Assembly (NCBI RefSeq): GCF_003691585.1
Contig: NZ_CP033169.1
Span: 1,736,001 to 1,800,000, forward strand
Direction: 5' to 3'
Length of the DNA stretch: 64,000 bases
DNA from: Biomaibacter acetigenes
GTDB lineage: Bacteria > Bacillota > Thermosediminibacteria > Thermosediminibacterales > Tepidanaerobacteraceae
Shown: piece by piece, positions 8,207 through 16,717 of the stretch
How the letters are laid out: each line of letters begins with the position of its first letter
Position numbering within the stretch: position 1 is the first letter of the stretch
Made by a program: the position numbers and the translations under genes
The notes under the pieces: model-generated
What the model was told of the DNA's origin: nothing
Seen by the model: the letters and a program-made list of their open reading frames with translations, nothing else
Database searches by the model: none

Positions 8207-8593
8207 TCAGGGAAGGATTTTAATTAGCAGGTCCAAAACTGCCATCAAAATGGGAATGGATAATACCAATATCATTATCTTTGCCGCAAACTCAATTTTG
8301 GAGGCTGTAGAAGAGGACCCCGCATCCCTGCATATCTGTGCTCCAAACTCCGCTATATAAGCGATACCTATGATTTTTAATACGGCTGACATATATATCA
8401 TGTCTATACTCGCCTTCTGGGACAGGCTTTTTAACACATCCACCACCGATATAATCTTTCCGATCATGAGCAAAAAAATAATGGCGCCTATTACTATACT
8501 GATTTGAAGAGCAATTTCCGGCTTGTCTTCTTTGAGCAGGACTACAAGGATGGTAGCCACAAGGCCCATACCCACTATCTGAACGATTTCCAT
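8207..8593 (-). CDS. spoIIIAD: Stage III sporulation protein AD
   Basis: 128 residues, four predicted membrane helices, with the family pattern VDVLKSLSQKASIDMIYMSAVLKIIGIAYIAEFGAQICRDAGSS. Membrane subunit of the SpoIIIA-SpoIIQ complex. It sits between spoIIIAC and spoIIIAE with gaps of about 13 nt. Confidence 0.94.
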   Translation of the reverse strand: MEIVQIVGMGLVATILVVLLKEDKPEIALQISIVIGAIIFLLMIGKIISVVDVLKSLSQKASIDMIYMSAVLKIIGIAYIAEFGAQICRDAGSSSTASKIEFAAKIMILVLSIPILMAVLDLLIKILP

Positions 8594-8605
8594 GTAAAAA
8601 TCCCC

Positions 8606-8812
8606 CTAATACAACTGAAACATGGTCTTTACATTGGAGAACAACTGGCTTATAAGTTGAATGACCATCATAAGCACAATCACAACTCCCACCAGTGTGG
8701 TCATTTGTGCCTGTTCTTTTCTTCCAGCTTCATCAAGCACTTTACTTAATATGGAGATCACTATCCCTATACCCGCAATTTTGAACAGTATATCGACATC
8801 CAATTTCAACAC
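8606..8812 (-). CDS. spoIIIAC: Stage III sporulation protein AC
   Basis: 68 residues with two membrane helices, similar to the first half of SpoIIIAD (VDILFKIAGIGIVISILSKVLDEAGRKEQA). Normal length. Small membrane subunit of the sporulation channel. Confidence 0.94.
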   Translation of the reverse strand: MLKLDVDILFKIAGIGIVISILSKVLDEAGRKEQAQMTTLVGVVIVLMMVIQLISQLFSNVKTMFQLY

Positions 8813-8830
8813 TCCTTTAGCTAGTATAAT

Positions 8831-9352
8831 CTAGTATAATAATAGAAATATCATTATTCCTGATAAAACCCCCAGGTATCTCCATAACTTTTCATTTTTT
8901 TGCCTTTCCTCCAGAGCGGCAACTTCCTGCTGCCTCAAATGGGTGAGGGTTAATTTTATATTTTTAATCTGGTCTTGTATATCCGTAGCCCCAAGATACT
9001 TTCCAAAGGCTGACAGAATTTCAAAATCCCCTCGGTTTAAATTTGAATTTGGAGCAAAAGCCTCCAGTGCCTTTTCCCATGCTTCACCTGCTGTAAGGCC
9101 TGACCTTTCGGAAAGATACTTCATGGTATTCATAAAAAGCTCCGAGACCTCTTTATCGCACTTTTCTGCAATGTTTTTCAGAGCTTCCGGCAGCGGTGAA
9201 CGACCGTAATTAATCTCTGTTTCAAGCATGGAAATGGCTGTCTGCAAATTTCTTAAAATTTTTGGCCTTATCTGGTAGTATCCGGCCATAAGAAAGCCTA
9301 TCATGCTGCAGGAAATTATGACCATAGTGCCACCCACCAATTTAAACAGCAT
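8831..9352 (-). CDS. spoIIIAB: Stage III sporulation protein AB
   Basis: About 173 residues, with a GspF/T2SS F-domain-like arrangement: an N-terminal membrane helix, LQTAISMLETEINYGRSPLPEALKNIAEKC, and a C-terminal helix LSGIMIFLLLY. The ATG at 9350-9352 is preceded by AGGTGGTTTCAA and gives the standard start MLFKLVGG; the longer frame to 9409 lies inside spoIIIAA. Overlaps spoIIIAA by about 11 nt. Confidence 0.93.
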   Translation of the reverse strand: MLFKLVGGTMVIISCSMIGFLMAGYYQIRPKILRNLQTAISMLETEINYGRSPLPEALKNIAEKCDKEVSELFMNTMKYLSERSGLTAGEAWEKALEAFAPNSNLNRGDFEILSAFGKYLGATDIQDQIKNIKLTLTHLRQQEVAALEERQKNEKLWRYLGVLSGIMIFLLLY

Positions 9353-10370
9353 TTGAAACCACCTTTCCTTTCTTATTTTCATAGATGGTTTTAAAGCTTT
9401 CACCATCAATTACCATTTCCAGGCTTCCTACCCCTGAACTGAAACCCAATATGATATACCGTTTAAAAAAACCGCTGTTTATCAATTTGTGTATAGTGGG
9501 CCTTTTTTTGATTTCCTCCAGATTAGTTCCATGGACCGTTGTTATGATGGTAACTCCGGCGTTGACCGCTTCTTCGATGGCTTTCACATCTTCTATCCTG
9601 CCGATTTCGTCGGTAGCTATAATATCGGGAGACATAGACCTTAATAGCATCATTATGCCCTGAGCCTTGGGACATGCGTCCAAAACATCCGTCCTCAGCC
9701 CCACATTATTTTGCGGCACTCCGTTGTGGCAGCACGCTATTTCGGATCGCTCATCCACAAGGCCTACTTTAAAACCCCTTACATGTAATCTTTCGACACC
9801 CGAACTCAATTGCCTGATTAAATCTCGCAACAAAGTGGTTTTGCCGGCTTTAGGTGGCGATAGAATAAGTGTATTGTATATTCCAAACCTTTTATCTATA
9901 ATGTATGGAAGCACTTTATCTGCGGCTCCCATAACTTCCCTGGCTATCCTGATATTAAATGCCGAGACGGATTTTATGGTTTTGACAGTGCTGCCCTCCA
10001 GAATGACCTTTCCTGTTATGCCAACCCTGTGACCACCGGGAAGGGTTATAAATCCATTTTTCAATTCATCCTCCACCGCATAGACAGACCCCTGACATAT
10101 CAGTTGAAAGGTTTTGTCCATATCTTCTTTTGATACAATATAAACATCATCATATTTACTTGTTAATCTTCCGCCATGAGTCACCATAAAATCCTGGCTG
10201 CCTATGACTAGCATGAGGGGTTTTAGCTGCCTCAACCTTATCTCTTCCAGAAAATCCAGGGAACCAATTGGAACTTTTTGCAGTACCTGTCTTAAAGGAA
10301 AATACAGAAACGGAAATATCTCTAGTTCCAGAAGTTTATCAATCTTTTTGCGGTTTTCTACTTTATCCAT
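9342..10370 (-). CDS. spoIIIAA: Stage III sporulation protein AA, secretion-type ATPase
   Basis: About 342 residues. It carries a Walker A motif PPKAGKTT (about residues 170-177), followed by VDERSEIA and an ATDEIGR Walker B region, the arrangement of VirB11/GspE-like ATPases. SpoIIIAA is the ATPase of the SpoIIIA transport apparatus, expressed in the mother cell under sigma-E. The ATG at 10368-10370 has GGGAGG upstream; the frame can be extended to 10496 but that crosses the terminator. First gene of the operon. The IS element now lies just upstream and could affect expression, although the 70 bp before the start remain intact. Confidence 0.93.
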   Translation of the reverse strand: MDKVENRKKIDKLLELEIFPFLYFPLRQVLQKVPIGSLDFLEEIRLRQLKPLMLVIGSQDFMVTHGGRLTSKYDDVYIVSKEDMDKTFQLICQGSVYAVEDELKNGFITLPGGHRVGITGKVILEGSTVKTIKSVSAFNIRIAREVMGAADKVLPYIIDKRFGIYNTLILSPPKAGKTTLLRDLIRQLSSGVERLHVRGFKVGLVDERSEIACCHNGVPQNNVGLRTDVLDACPKAQGIMMLLRSMSPDIIATDEIGRIEDVKAIEEAVNAGVTIITTVHGTNLEEIKKRPTIHKLINSGFFKRYIILGFSSGVGSLEMVIDGESFKTIYENKKGKVVSNAV

Positions 10371-10429
10371 TTTCTTGTCCTCCCTTTTTATAAATTTATA
10401 TTTAACTTTTATCTCCATTATGACTTGGT

Positions 10430-10459
10430 ACAAAAAAAAAGAGGGTTTTAAAAAACCCT
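10430..10459 (-). terminator. Left copy of the terminator disrupted by the IS, with its T-tract
   Basis: On the minus strand a stem AGGGTTTT/AAAACCCT is followed by CTTTTTTTTT (plus-strand A-run 10431-10440). The original terminator closed the efp-side operon ahead of spoIIIAA. This copy keeps the U-tract and should still stop transcription coming out of the IS. Confidence 0.8.
10442..10459. repeat. 18-bp target duplication, left copy
   Basis: AGGGTTTTAAAAAACCCT directly abuts the left inverted repeat of the IS and is identical to 12073-12090. It is itself a stem-loop with 8-bp arms and a 2-nt loop. Confidence 0.85.
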
Positions 10460-12072
10460 CCAGCTTGTAGACAAAAACCGCTTTTAGAACGCACAACCTA
10501 AAAGCGGTTTTTTATTTGAAGCAAAAAATTTTAAAATCATAAAGAAAAATGAATGCAAAGCAGGGGCTGCCGGTGGAAACATCCCACGTTTTCTCTTCCA
10601 CATGGCCAGCTTTTTTAAATTCATGCATGCGAAAAGAAGCGTGAGATAATGTCCTACTTTGCTCAAGCCTCTTAGATTCGTATAACGCATACCATGCTTT
10701 TCTTTGGCATCGGCAAATACCCGCTCGATGGTCTGGCAGCGCATCTTGTATAATTCTTTGCCTAATTCGGTGTGCCTTATATCTTCTGCTATTTCCACAT
10801 AGTGCTCCCATATGTGCCGGGTTACCACTTTCGTGTAGTTTTTGCTCTGTGTGCATCTCAAACGCATGGGGCATTCCCGGCATATTTGTGGATCGCTCTT
10901 GTATTCCCGGTATCCTGACCGGTTGGTGGTGCTGTATTTTAATACTTGGTTGTTAGGGCATATGTAGCAGTCATAATATTCGTCATATACGTATTCTCTC
11001 TTTTTAAAGTAGCCATCTTTGGTCATTGGCCTTTTATATGGCATGACAGGAAGTATTTCCGCTTCAATGATTTCTCTGCATATGCCGGGGGTCTTGTAGC
11101 CTGCATCAACCACTACTGCTTTTATTTCGGGAAATTTATCGTTTACTTCTTGAAAAAGATCGGAGAATACCTGGCTGTCGTGTACATTTCCAGGTGCTAT
11201 TTTGAAGCCAAGGATGAAGTTGTTGCGGTCGCAGGCTACAGAAGCCGTGTAGGCAAAGCAGCGCTCTTTTTCTCCTTTTTGGAATATGCCGCTTTCAGGA
11301 TCGGTGGTGCTTATCTTTACTCGTTTTCCGTTGGTGGAGCTGTTTCCTCCTTCGGCATCGCCGCTAGCTTCATCGTCATCTTCTTCAAACGGTTCTTTGC
11401 CGTTGGCTTCTCTTTCGGCGTTGATTTCTTTTAAAAGTTCTTTCTTGTATTTTTGTACCTGCTTTTTTGCAACTTTCTCTATGTATTTATTCTTATTGGC
11501 ACTGGCTTTTATGTGGGTGGCATCGATAAATACCGCGTCTTCTTTGATAAACCCGCACTCTATGGCTTCTTTTAATATTCGTTCGAATATCTTTTCAAAT
11601 AGATCGCTTTCTTTAAACCGCCGTTCATAGTTTTTTCCAAAAGTCGAGAAGTGAGGTATTTTTTCTTGGAGCCCATATCCTAGAAACCAGCGGTAAGCCA
11701 TATTGACTTCTGCTTCTTTGATGGTTTGGCGCATAGAGCGGATTCCATACAGTGCTTGGAGCATGAGCAGTTTTATTAATACCACTGGATCAATGCTGGG
11801 TCTGCCTGTATTTTCGCTGTATAGGTCTTTTACTTCGTTATATATGAAGTTAAAGTTGATGCTTTCTTCTATTGTCCTGAGGAGATGGTCTTTAGGTACT
11901 AAGCTATCAATGCTTACTAATTCTATCTGCTCTATTATTTCTCGTCTTTTCTTCGTTAACATTTCATCGCCCCACCGTATGTTTTTATTTCTTTAATTTT
12001 ACTATAAAAATGATCATTTTTATACCCTTTTTACAAAAAAGACTGTCGACAGCTACTTTGTCGACAGTCTGG
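10460..12072 (-). mobile_element. Complete IS1182-family insertion sequence (1613 bp)
   Basis: One transposase gene fills the element. Terminal inverted repeats are imperfect, 13 of 16 matching: CCAGCTTGTAGACAAA at the left end and, read inward, CCAGACTGTCGACAAA at the right end. Identical 18-bp sequences flank both ends. Just inside the left end is a 14-bp stem (10474-10487 with 10498-10511) that would stop transposase transcription. Just inside the right end is a perfect 12-bp stem (12040-12051 with 12059-12070) that could block incoming transcription. The structure looks intact and recent. Confidence 0.9.
10484..11962 (-). CDS. IS1182-family DDE transposase
   Basis: 492 residues, complete. 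It begins with the helical family domain LVPKDHLLRTIEESINFNFIYNEVKDLY and GRPSIDPVVLIKLLMLQALYGIRSMRQTIKEAEV. The DDE core starts at VFIDATHIKASANK (about residue 145), has the second Asp in AVVVDAGYKTPGICREI, and ends with the Glu in CQTIERVFADAKEKHGMRYTNLRGL. A Cys-rich stretch (CYICPNN ... CRECPMRLRC) is usual for the family. The stop codon lies within the left-end terminator stem. No frameshift, so probably active. Confidence 0.92.
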   Translation of the reverse strand: MLTKKRREIIEQIELVSIDSLVPKDHLLRTIEESINFNFIYNEVKDLYSENTGRPSIDPVVLIKLLMLQALYGIRSMRQTIKEAEVNMAYRWFLGYGLQEKIPHFSTFGKNYERRFKESDLFEKIFERILKEAIECGFIKEDAVFIDATHIKASANKNKYIEKVAKKQVQKYKKELLKEINAEREANGKEPFEEDDDEASGDAEGGNSSTNGKRVKISTTDPESGIFQKGEKERCFAYTASVACDRNNFILGFKIAPGNVHDSQVFSDLFQEVNDKFPEIKAVVVDAGYKTPGICREIIEAEILPVMPYKRPMTKDGYFKKREYVYDEYYDCYICPNNQVLKYSTTNRSGYREYKSDPQICRECPMRLRCTQSKNYTKVVTRHIWEHYVEIAEDIRHTELGKELYKMRCQTIERVFADAKEKHGMRYTNLRGLSKVGHYLTLLFACMNLKKLAMWKRKRGMFPPAAPALHSFFFMILKFFASNKKPLLGCAF

Positions 12073-12090
12073 AGGGTTTTAAAAAACCCT
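12073..12090. repeat. 18-bp target duplication, right copy
   Basis: Identical to 10442-10459 and directly abuts the right inverted repeat of the IS. It still forms the hairpin next to the upstream gene but has lost its U-tract. Confidence 0.85.
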
Positions 12091-12103
12091 CTTGCGCTCC
12101 CGG

Positions 12104-12544
12104 TTACTCCGTGTCCTTTGCGTGATCCACATCTATGATGACTTTACAGTTTGGGCACTCGGCTTTTCCGTCTTCATCTATAAGGTCTTCATCGATATAA
12201 ACTGTTTCATGGCATTTGGGGCACTCTACCTCGATGAAATCTTCATCGTCGAAATCAAAGTCATCCCCGTCGTAATCTTCTTCGTCTTCATCATAATCAT
12301 CATCTTCATCTTCGTCATCATCAGCGCCGTAATAATCCTCTTCTAATTCTCCTAAATCCTCATCGATACTTTCAAGGTATTCCTGATTTTCTTCCACCGC
12401 GTTTTCCAGTTCATCCAGAGCTTCTCCCATCTCCGTCAGCACATTTATTATTTCCATCATCAGCTTCTTTTCTTTAGAATCTTGCAGTTCCAGGCCATCA
12501 GCAAGACCTTTTACATAGGATACTTTTGACTTAAAATCACTCAT
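12104..12544 (-). CDS. CD1247-type zinc-ribbon protein with acidic linker
   Basis: About 146 residues. A helical N-terminal domain (SKVSYVKGLADGLELQDSKEKKLMMEIINVLTEMGEALDEL) is followed by a very acidic Asp/Glu/Tyr linker (about residues 70-105) and a C-terminal zinc ribbon with CPKC and CPNC pairs. This arrangement is widespread in Clostridia; function unknown. The ATG at 12542-12544 follows AAAGGAGGCAGTCAA and is preferred over the frame start at 12562. Its terminator is the one interrupted by the IS. Confidence 0.85.
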   Translation of the reverse strand: MSDFKSKVSYVKGLADGLELQDSKEKKLMMEIINVLTEMGEALDELENAVEENQEYLESIDEDLGELEEDYYGADDDEDEDDDYDEDEEDYDGDDFDFDDEDFIEVECPKCHETVYIDEDLIDEDGKAECPNCKVIIDVDHAKDTE

Positions 12545-12563
12545 TTGACTGCCTCCTTTCAAA

Positions 12564-13121
12564 TTAAACCCTGCTTAGATATTCGCCTGTTCTGGTATCC
12601 ACTCTTATGACATCGCCTTTATTTATAAAAAGGGGAACCTGCACCACCGCCCCCGTCTCCAGGGTCGCGGGTTTTGAACCTCCGGTGGCAGTGTCGCCCT
12701 TAAAACCGGGTTCTGTTTCAACTATCTGAAGTTCCACAAAGGTGGGGAGCTCAATTCCGATGGAAACACCTTCATAGAACATGACCATAACTTCCATATT
12801 TTCTTTTAAATATTTGATGGAATCTCCCAACTGGTCTTTGTTCAAAGGGATCTGCTCAAAGGTTTGCGTATCCATAAAATAGTAGGTATCTCCGCTTTGA
12901 TACAGATACTGCATGGTTTTCCTCTCTATGACCGCACGGTTGAGTTTTTCACCCGCTCTAAAGGTCCTTTCAAAAACTTGCCCGGTTTTAACATTTTTTA
13001 TCTTGGTCCTTACAAAAGCGGCTCCTTTACCGGGTTTAACATGCTGAAAATCCACTATCATGAATACATCTCCATCAATTTCAACGGTCACACCTGTTCT
13101 TAAATCGTTTGTAGATATCAT
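12564..13121 (-). CDS. efp: Elongation factor P
   Basis: 185 residues, the exact family length, in three beta-barrel domains. The tip of domain I carries the loop [10 protein letters not shown], whose lysine is near residue 32. EF-P relieves ribosome stalling at proline stretches by binding between the P and E sites. It lies directly downstream of the M24 peptidase gene, as in most Firmicutes. Confidence 0.97.
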   Translation of the reverse strand: MISTNDLRTGVTVEIDGDVFMIVDFQHVKPGKGAAFVRTKIKNVKTGQVFERTFRAGEKLNRAVIERKTMQYLYQSGDTYYFMDTQTFEQIPLNKDQLGDSIKYLKENMEVMVMFYEGVSIGIELPTFVELQIVETEPGFKGDTATGGSKPATLETGAVVQVPLFINKGDVIRVDTRTGEYLSRV

Positions 13122-13148
13122 GCAAAAATACCTCCCAAAAAATATATA

Positions 13149-14201
13149 CTAATTTATAATAATTAAATGCTTATCGGATTTAGTTAAATTATCGCATCCA
13201 TTCCGGGTAACAACCACCAGGTCCTCTATCCTCACACCACCATAATTTTCTATGTATATGCCCGGTTCCACCGTCACTACCATACCCGGCAAAAGTTCCA
13301 TATCACCCTTTGGCGACAGCCTCGGAGATTCATGTATCTCAATTCCCACACCGTGACCTAAGCCGTGGCCAAAGTTGTTTCCATAACCATTTTTATCTAT
13401 TGTTTCCCTGGCTACTCTATCTACATCTTTCCCCAAAAGCCCCGATTTTATATATTCCAGTGCTCTTTGCTGAGCTTCGAGCACTATATTATATATTTTA
13501 ACCTGTGTGTCATCGGGTCTGCCCAAAAAAACGGTTCTGGTCATATCCGAACAGTACCAGGAGTAACGGGCGCCAAAATCCATGGTAATAAAGTCTCCGG
13601 GTTGAAGATTGCGCTCGGAAGCCCTTCCGTGGGGCAGGGAACTCCTTGAGCCCGATGCTACTATGGTATCAAAAGCACTACCATCGGCGCCGTTTTTCTT
13701 CATAAAGTATTCCATCTCACAGGCCAGGTCCCTTTCGGTAACCCCGGGTTTTATATATTCAAGAATATGCGTGAAAGTTTTATCGGTAATTTCCTGAGCT
13801 TTTTTTATGAGGTCAATTTCATGCGGTTCTTTGACTATCCTGAGCTCTTCCACGAGATTGGCTGCAGGTTTAATTTCAACGCCTTCAAAGTGTTTTTTTA
13901 GTTCCTCAAACTGGTTATATGTAAGATAGTGGCTTTCAAATCCCACATTTTCAATTTTTGATTTGAAATTATTTGCACAAACTTCAATAGGCGAAACACC
14001 CGTTTTTAGCTCTATAATTTCAAAATTCGGCGCTTCGTTTTTTGCCTGTTCGGTATATCTGGAATCTGTAATGATAGCGGCGTCTCGATTAGTAACGAAA
14101 ACCACACCTTCGCCGCCGGTAAAGCCACTGACATAAAATTGGTTCTCGGGCTTGTTTATCAAAATACAGTCCAGTTTTTTTTCGGTAAGCTTATTTCTCA
14201 A
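13149..14201 (-). CDS. pepQ: Xaa-Pro peptidase (M24 family)
   Basis: 350 residues from the TTG at 14199-14201. The creatinase-like N-terminal domain is followed by a pita-bread catalytic domain with metal ligands in TMDFGARYSWYCSDMTRT (two Asp), HGLGHGVGIEIHE (His) and VTVEPGIYIENYGGVRIED (two Glu). It removes N-terminal residues ahead of proline. Homologues usually begin with an extra RLxxLR stretch; that stretch (YTKRLDVLR) is encoded just upstream in frame, but the only candidate start there is ATT at 14223-14225, eight bases after GGGAGG. So the real start may be ATT (358 residues). Next to efp and aroQ/aroK. Confidence 0.92.
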   Translation of the reverse strand: MRNKLTEKKLDCILINKPENQFYVSGFTGGEGVVFVTNRDAAIITDSRYTEQAKNEAPNFEIIELKTGVSPIEVCANNFKSKIENVGFESHYLTYNQFEELKKHFEGVEIKPAANLVEELRIVKEPHEIDLIKKAQEITDKTFTHILEYIKPGVTERDLACEMEYFMKKNGADGSAFDTIVASGSRSSLPHGRASERNLQPGDFITMDFGARYSWYCSDMTRTVFLGRPDDTQVKIYNIVLEAQQRALEYIKSGLLGKDVDRVARETIDKNGYGNNFGHGLGHGVGIEIHESPRLSPKGDMELLPGMVVTVEPGIYIENYGGVRIEDLVVVTRNGCDNLTKSDKHLIIIN

Positions 14202-14225
14202 AACGTCCAGCCTTTTAGTGTAAAT

Positions 14226-14672
14226 TTAAATTCCCTCCCTTTTATGAAGGATATTCTTCAATCCCATAAGTGCAAGGATATAACCCTCCGCTCCCAAACC
14301 CGCTATTATACCTATGGCGCTCTGGCCGGTCAAAGTTTTTCTCCTGAAATCTTCCCTGCTGAATATATTGCTCAGATGGACTTCTACAGCCGGTATCCTT
14401 ACGGCTTCCAACGCATCCCTTATGGCTACACTATAGTGAGTATATCCTCCGGGATTTATTATTATTCCGTCGTAGTTGCCCAGGCATTTTTGAATTTCAT
14501 CTATAATAGCGCCTTCACTGTTTGACTGGAAAAAATCCACCGTGGCCCCCATTTCAAGAGCCTTTTTACTGATGTTTTCATTAATTTCGTCAAGGGATGT
14601 TTCGCCGTAAAACCTTTTATCCCTTATACCCAGGAGGTTTAAATTGGGCCCGTTTATTATTTTTATCTTCAT
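14226..14672 (-). CDS. aroQ: 3-dehydroquinate dehydratase, type II
   Basis: About 148 residues with the type II signature MKIKIINGPNLNLLGIR at the start, then NSEGAIIDEIQ, NPGGYTHYSVAIRDAL and EVHLSNIFSREDFRRKT. It catalyses the third shikimate-pathway step as a dodecamer. The ATG at 14670-14672 has GGAGG six bases upstream. It follows aroK and shares an operon. Confidence 0.96.
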   Translation of the reverse strand: MKIKIINGPNLNLLGIRDKRFYGETSLDEINENISKKALEMGATVDFFQSNSEGAIIDEIQKCLGNYDGIIINPGGYTHYSVAIRDALEAVRIPAVEVHLSNIFSREDFRRKTLTGQSAIGIIAGLGAEGYILALMGLKNILHKREGI

Positions 14673-14732
14673 ATCAGACCTCCGCAAAAAAACTCCCAAA
14701 TTATATTACCATATTTTCCACTTTTGAACAGG

Positions 14733-15251
14733 TCAAAATGAGATATTTTTATAATAGGCCACTATCTCTCCTGCTATATTCTCCACAGATTTTCCTGAAA
14801 CATCTATGCTGAAGTCGTTATACTTCTCATATAGATTATATCTTTTTTTATACATGTCCTCTATATCTTTGATGCTTTTGTTATAAGCCAGAGGTCTGTA
14901 ACCATCGTTTTTAACCCTTTCATAAATTAACTCCACAGGTGCCTTAAGCCAAAATATTATCCCGGTGCTGCCAAGGGCTTTCATGTTCCCGGGATTGAGA
15001 ACAATTCCCCCGCCGGTGGCTACCACCGTGTTATTTTTGTTTGCTACTTCTTGCACGATCTGGCTTTCCTTTTCCCTGAAATAATTTTCTCCAAACTTTG
15101 CAAAAATCTCCGGTACAGTCAAGCCTAGAGATTCCTCTATGAGTAAATCGGTATCCACAAAGTCCATATTTAATATACCGGCGGTTTTTTTACCCACTGA
15201 TGTCTTGCCGGTGGCCATGAAACCTATCAGTATTATGTTTGTTTTTTTCAC
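14733..15251 (-). CDS. aroK: Shikimate kinase
   Basis: 172 residues. Walker A GFMATGKTSVGK (about residues 10-21), DTD shikimate-binding motif (VDTDLLIEE), FREKESQIV, GGGIVL and the lid arginine in YRPLAY are all visible. Phosphorylates shikimate. It follows the pilM-N-O genes, so two aromatic genes are attached to the pilus operon. Confidence 0.96.
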   Translation of the reverse strand: MKKTNIILIGFMATGKTSVGKKTAGILNMDFVDTDLLIEESLGLTVPEIFAKFGENYFREKESQIVQEVANKNNTVVATGGGIVLNPGNMKALGSTGIIFWLKAPVELIYERVKNDGYRPLAYNKSIKDIEDMYKKRYNLYEKYNDFSIDVSGKSVENIAGEIVAYYKNISF

Positions 15252-15278
15252 TTCCGATCCTCCTGAAAAAATGTAGCA

Positions 15279-16172
15279 CTATTTACTCTTTTCCGCATCT
15301 TCCAGAATTAATTTAAGAAACCTTTCCATAAAATCTGTAATCATCTTGTCCTGCTGATTGTTTTGCGGACTTGTGGGCATATTGCTTTGGTTTAGAATAT
15401 TTGCGCCGGATTTTGATGAGGTTTTTGAGGGCGTCGGAGATGTGGAGGCATTTGTAGAAGTAGATGCATTATTCCCAGTTTCCAGCGATTTAAACGGGTT
15501 TTGCCTGCCGTAATTCTTATTCATAAAATCATAGGTAGTAGGCTCTTCCATAAGCTTTTGATTATATTTTATGGCAAATGTGCTAATCCCGAGCTGCATT
15601 TCAAGATTTTCGCCTGTATCCCCTTGTTTCTTGTTTAAGGTAATATTTCTTACATTGTATAACCTTTTAAAATTTTCCATAGTGGCCAGAAAGGATATGA
15701 TATTATTATAGGAGCCCTCCAGATTCAATTGTATGGGTATTTCAACATAATCATTGTCATTCACATTATTGATATTATTTTGCGGTTTTAATTGGCCTTT
15801 ATCCGTTGGTTGTTTTTCTTCTTTTTTTTCCTTCGGGGCACTTTCAAAAACTATCCCCGTCAATTTTACTCCCGCACCCTTTGAAAGGCTTTCAAGCTGT
15901 GTAATAATCTCCGGTACTTTTTTGCTGGATGGTATAAGCATTTCCATTTCAGCGATTTGTTTTTTGCTTTTTTCAATTTCTTTAATTAAAAAATCAATGT
16001 CGTTTTTATCTTTTTGTAAGCTTAAAAGTTGCTGTTGATTTATTTTCATATCTTTTTTAAGGGAAAGATATCTATCAATGATGTTTGAAAGAAAAAAATT
16101 ATAATAAGTATAAACAGCTAACCCGACCAGGACAATCACTAAAAGGTTACTCTCTCTTTTACTTAGCTTCAT
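15279..16172 (-). CDS. pilO: Type IV pilus inner-membrane protein PilO-like
   Basis: About 297 residues. A short cytoplasmic tail, one membrane helix (about 10-28), a coiled coil (residues 30-75) and a ferredoxin-like PilO domain (VEIPIQLNLEGSYNNIISFLATMENFKRLYNVRNITL). A Ser/Thr/Pro-rich C-terminal tail, about residues 220-260, is longer than usual. PilO pairs with PilN to link PilM to the pilus machine. Overlaps pilN by 14 nt; the ATG at 16170-16172 is preferred. Confidence 0.85.
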   Translation of the reverse strand: MKLSKRESNLLVIVLVGLAVYTYYNFFLSNIIDRYLSLKKDMKINQQQLLSLQKDKNDIDFLIKEIEKSKKQIAEMEMLIPSSKKVPEIITQLESLSKGAGVKLTGIVFESAPKEKKEEKQPTDKGQLKPQNNINNVNDNDYVEIPIQLNLEGSYNNIISFLATMENFKRLYNVRNITLNKKQGDTGENLEMQLGISTFAIKYNQKLMEEPTTYDFMNKNYGRQNPFKSLETGNNASTSTNASTSPTPSKTSSKSGANILNQSNMPTSPQNNQQDKMITDFMERFLKLILEDAEKSK

Positions 16173-16716
16173 TCTTATCACTTCCATTTACCATATTGCA
16201 TTTGATTTCAAAACCATATAAACCATTTTCCTGCTGGTTTATACTGGCCGGTTCAACTTCAGATATTATATCTATGTTCTGCAAATTAACCAGGAATTGG
16301 GCTACAAGATTATAATTTTGAGCCTGGCCGGATATCTTCAAGCCGCCGTCATTTGTAAAGTTGATTGAAATCAGCTCCATTCCTTCGGGCACTTTTTGGC
16401 CTATTTCAGATATAATTTTCGACCACTCATTACCTTTTGATTGTAAAAAATGTATAATCTTTTGCCGCCTGATCACATCTTTTTCCAGTTCCTGCCTCAT
16501 TATCCTGTATTCCGATATATCTTTCATGCTTGTCACTTGCTTTTTCACCGTTAAACTCTCATCTGACAGTTTATTTATTATGAAAAGCGGTATATATACT
16601 GAAGCGATAATCGAAATTACCATCATTATCATACCTGCTGTTTTTAGTCTTTTTAGTCTGTTTCTTTGTCTTATGTTTCTATACCTTTCGGGTAGAAGAT
16701 TTATTTCTCTTTTCAA
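16159..16716 (-). CDS. pilN: Type IV pilus assembly protein PilN-like
   Basis: 185 residues. It begins with MKREINLLPERYR, the conserved cytoplasmic N-terminal INLLP motif that binds PilM, then a membrane helix (about 28-50), a coiled coil and a compact periplasm-type domain (GMELISINFTNDGGLKISGQ). Forms a heterodimer with PilO. Starts two bases after pilM ends. Confidence 0.9.
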   Translation of the reverse strand: MKREINLLPERYRNIRQRNRLKRLKTAGMIMMVISIIASVYIPLFIINKLSDESLTVKKQVTSMKDISEYRIMRQELEKDVIRRQKIIHFLQSKGNEWSKIISEIGQKVPEGMELISINFTNDGGLKISGQAQNYNLVAQFLVNLQNIDIISEVEPASINQQENGLYGFEIKCNMVNGSDKNEAK

Positions 16717-16717
16717 T

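Noticed and set aside
10512-10883. 123-residue ORF within the IS as a second IS protein
   Set aside because: It is out of frame inside the transposase gene, lacks a ribosome-binding site, and IS1182 elements encode one protein.
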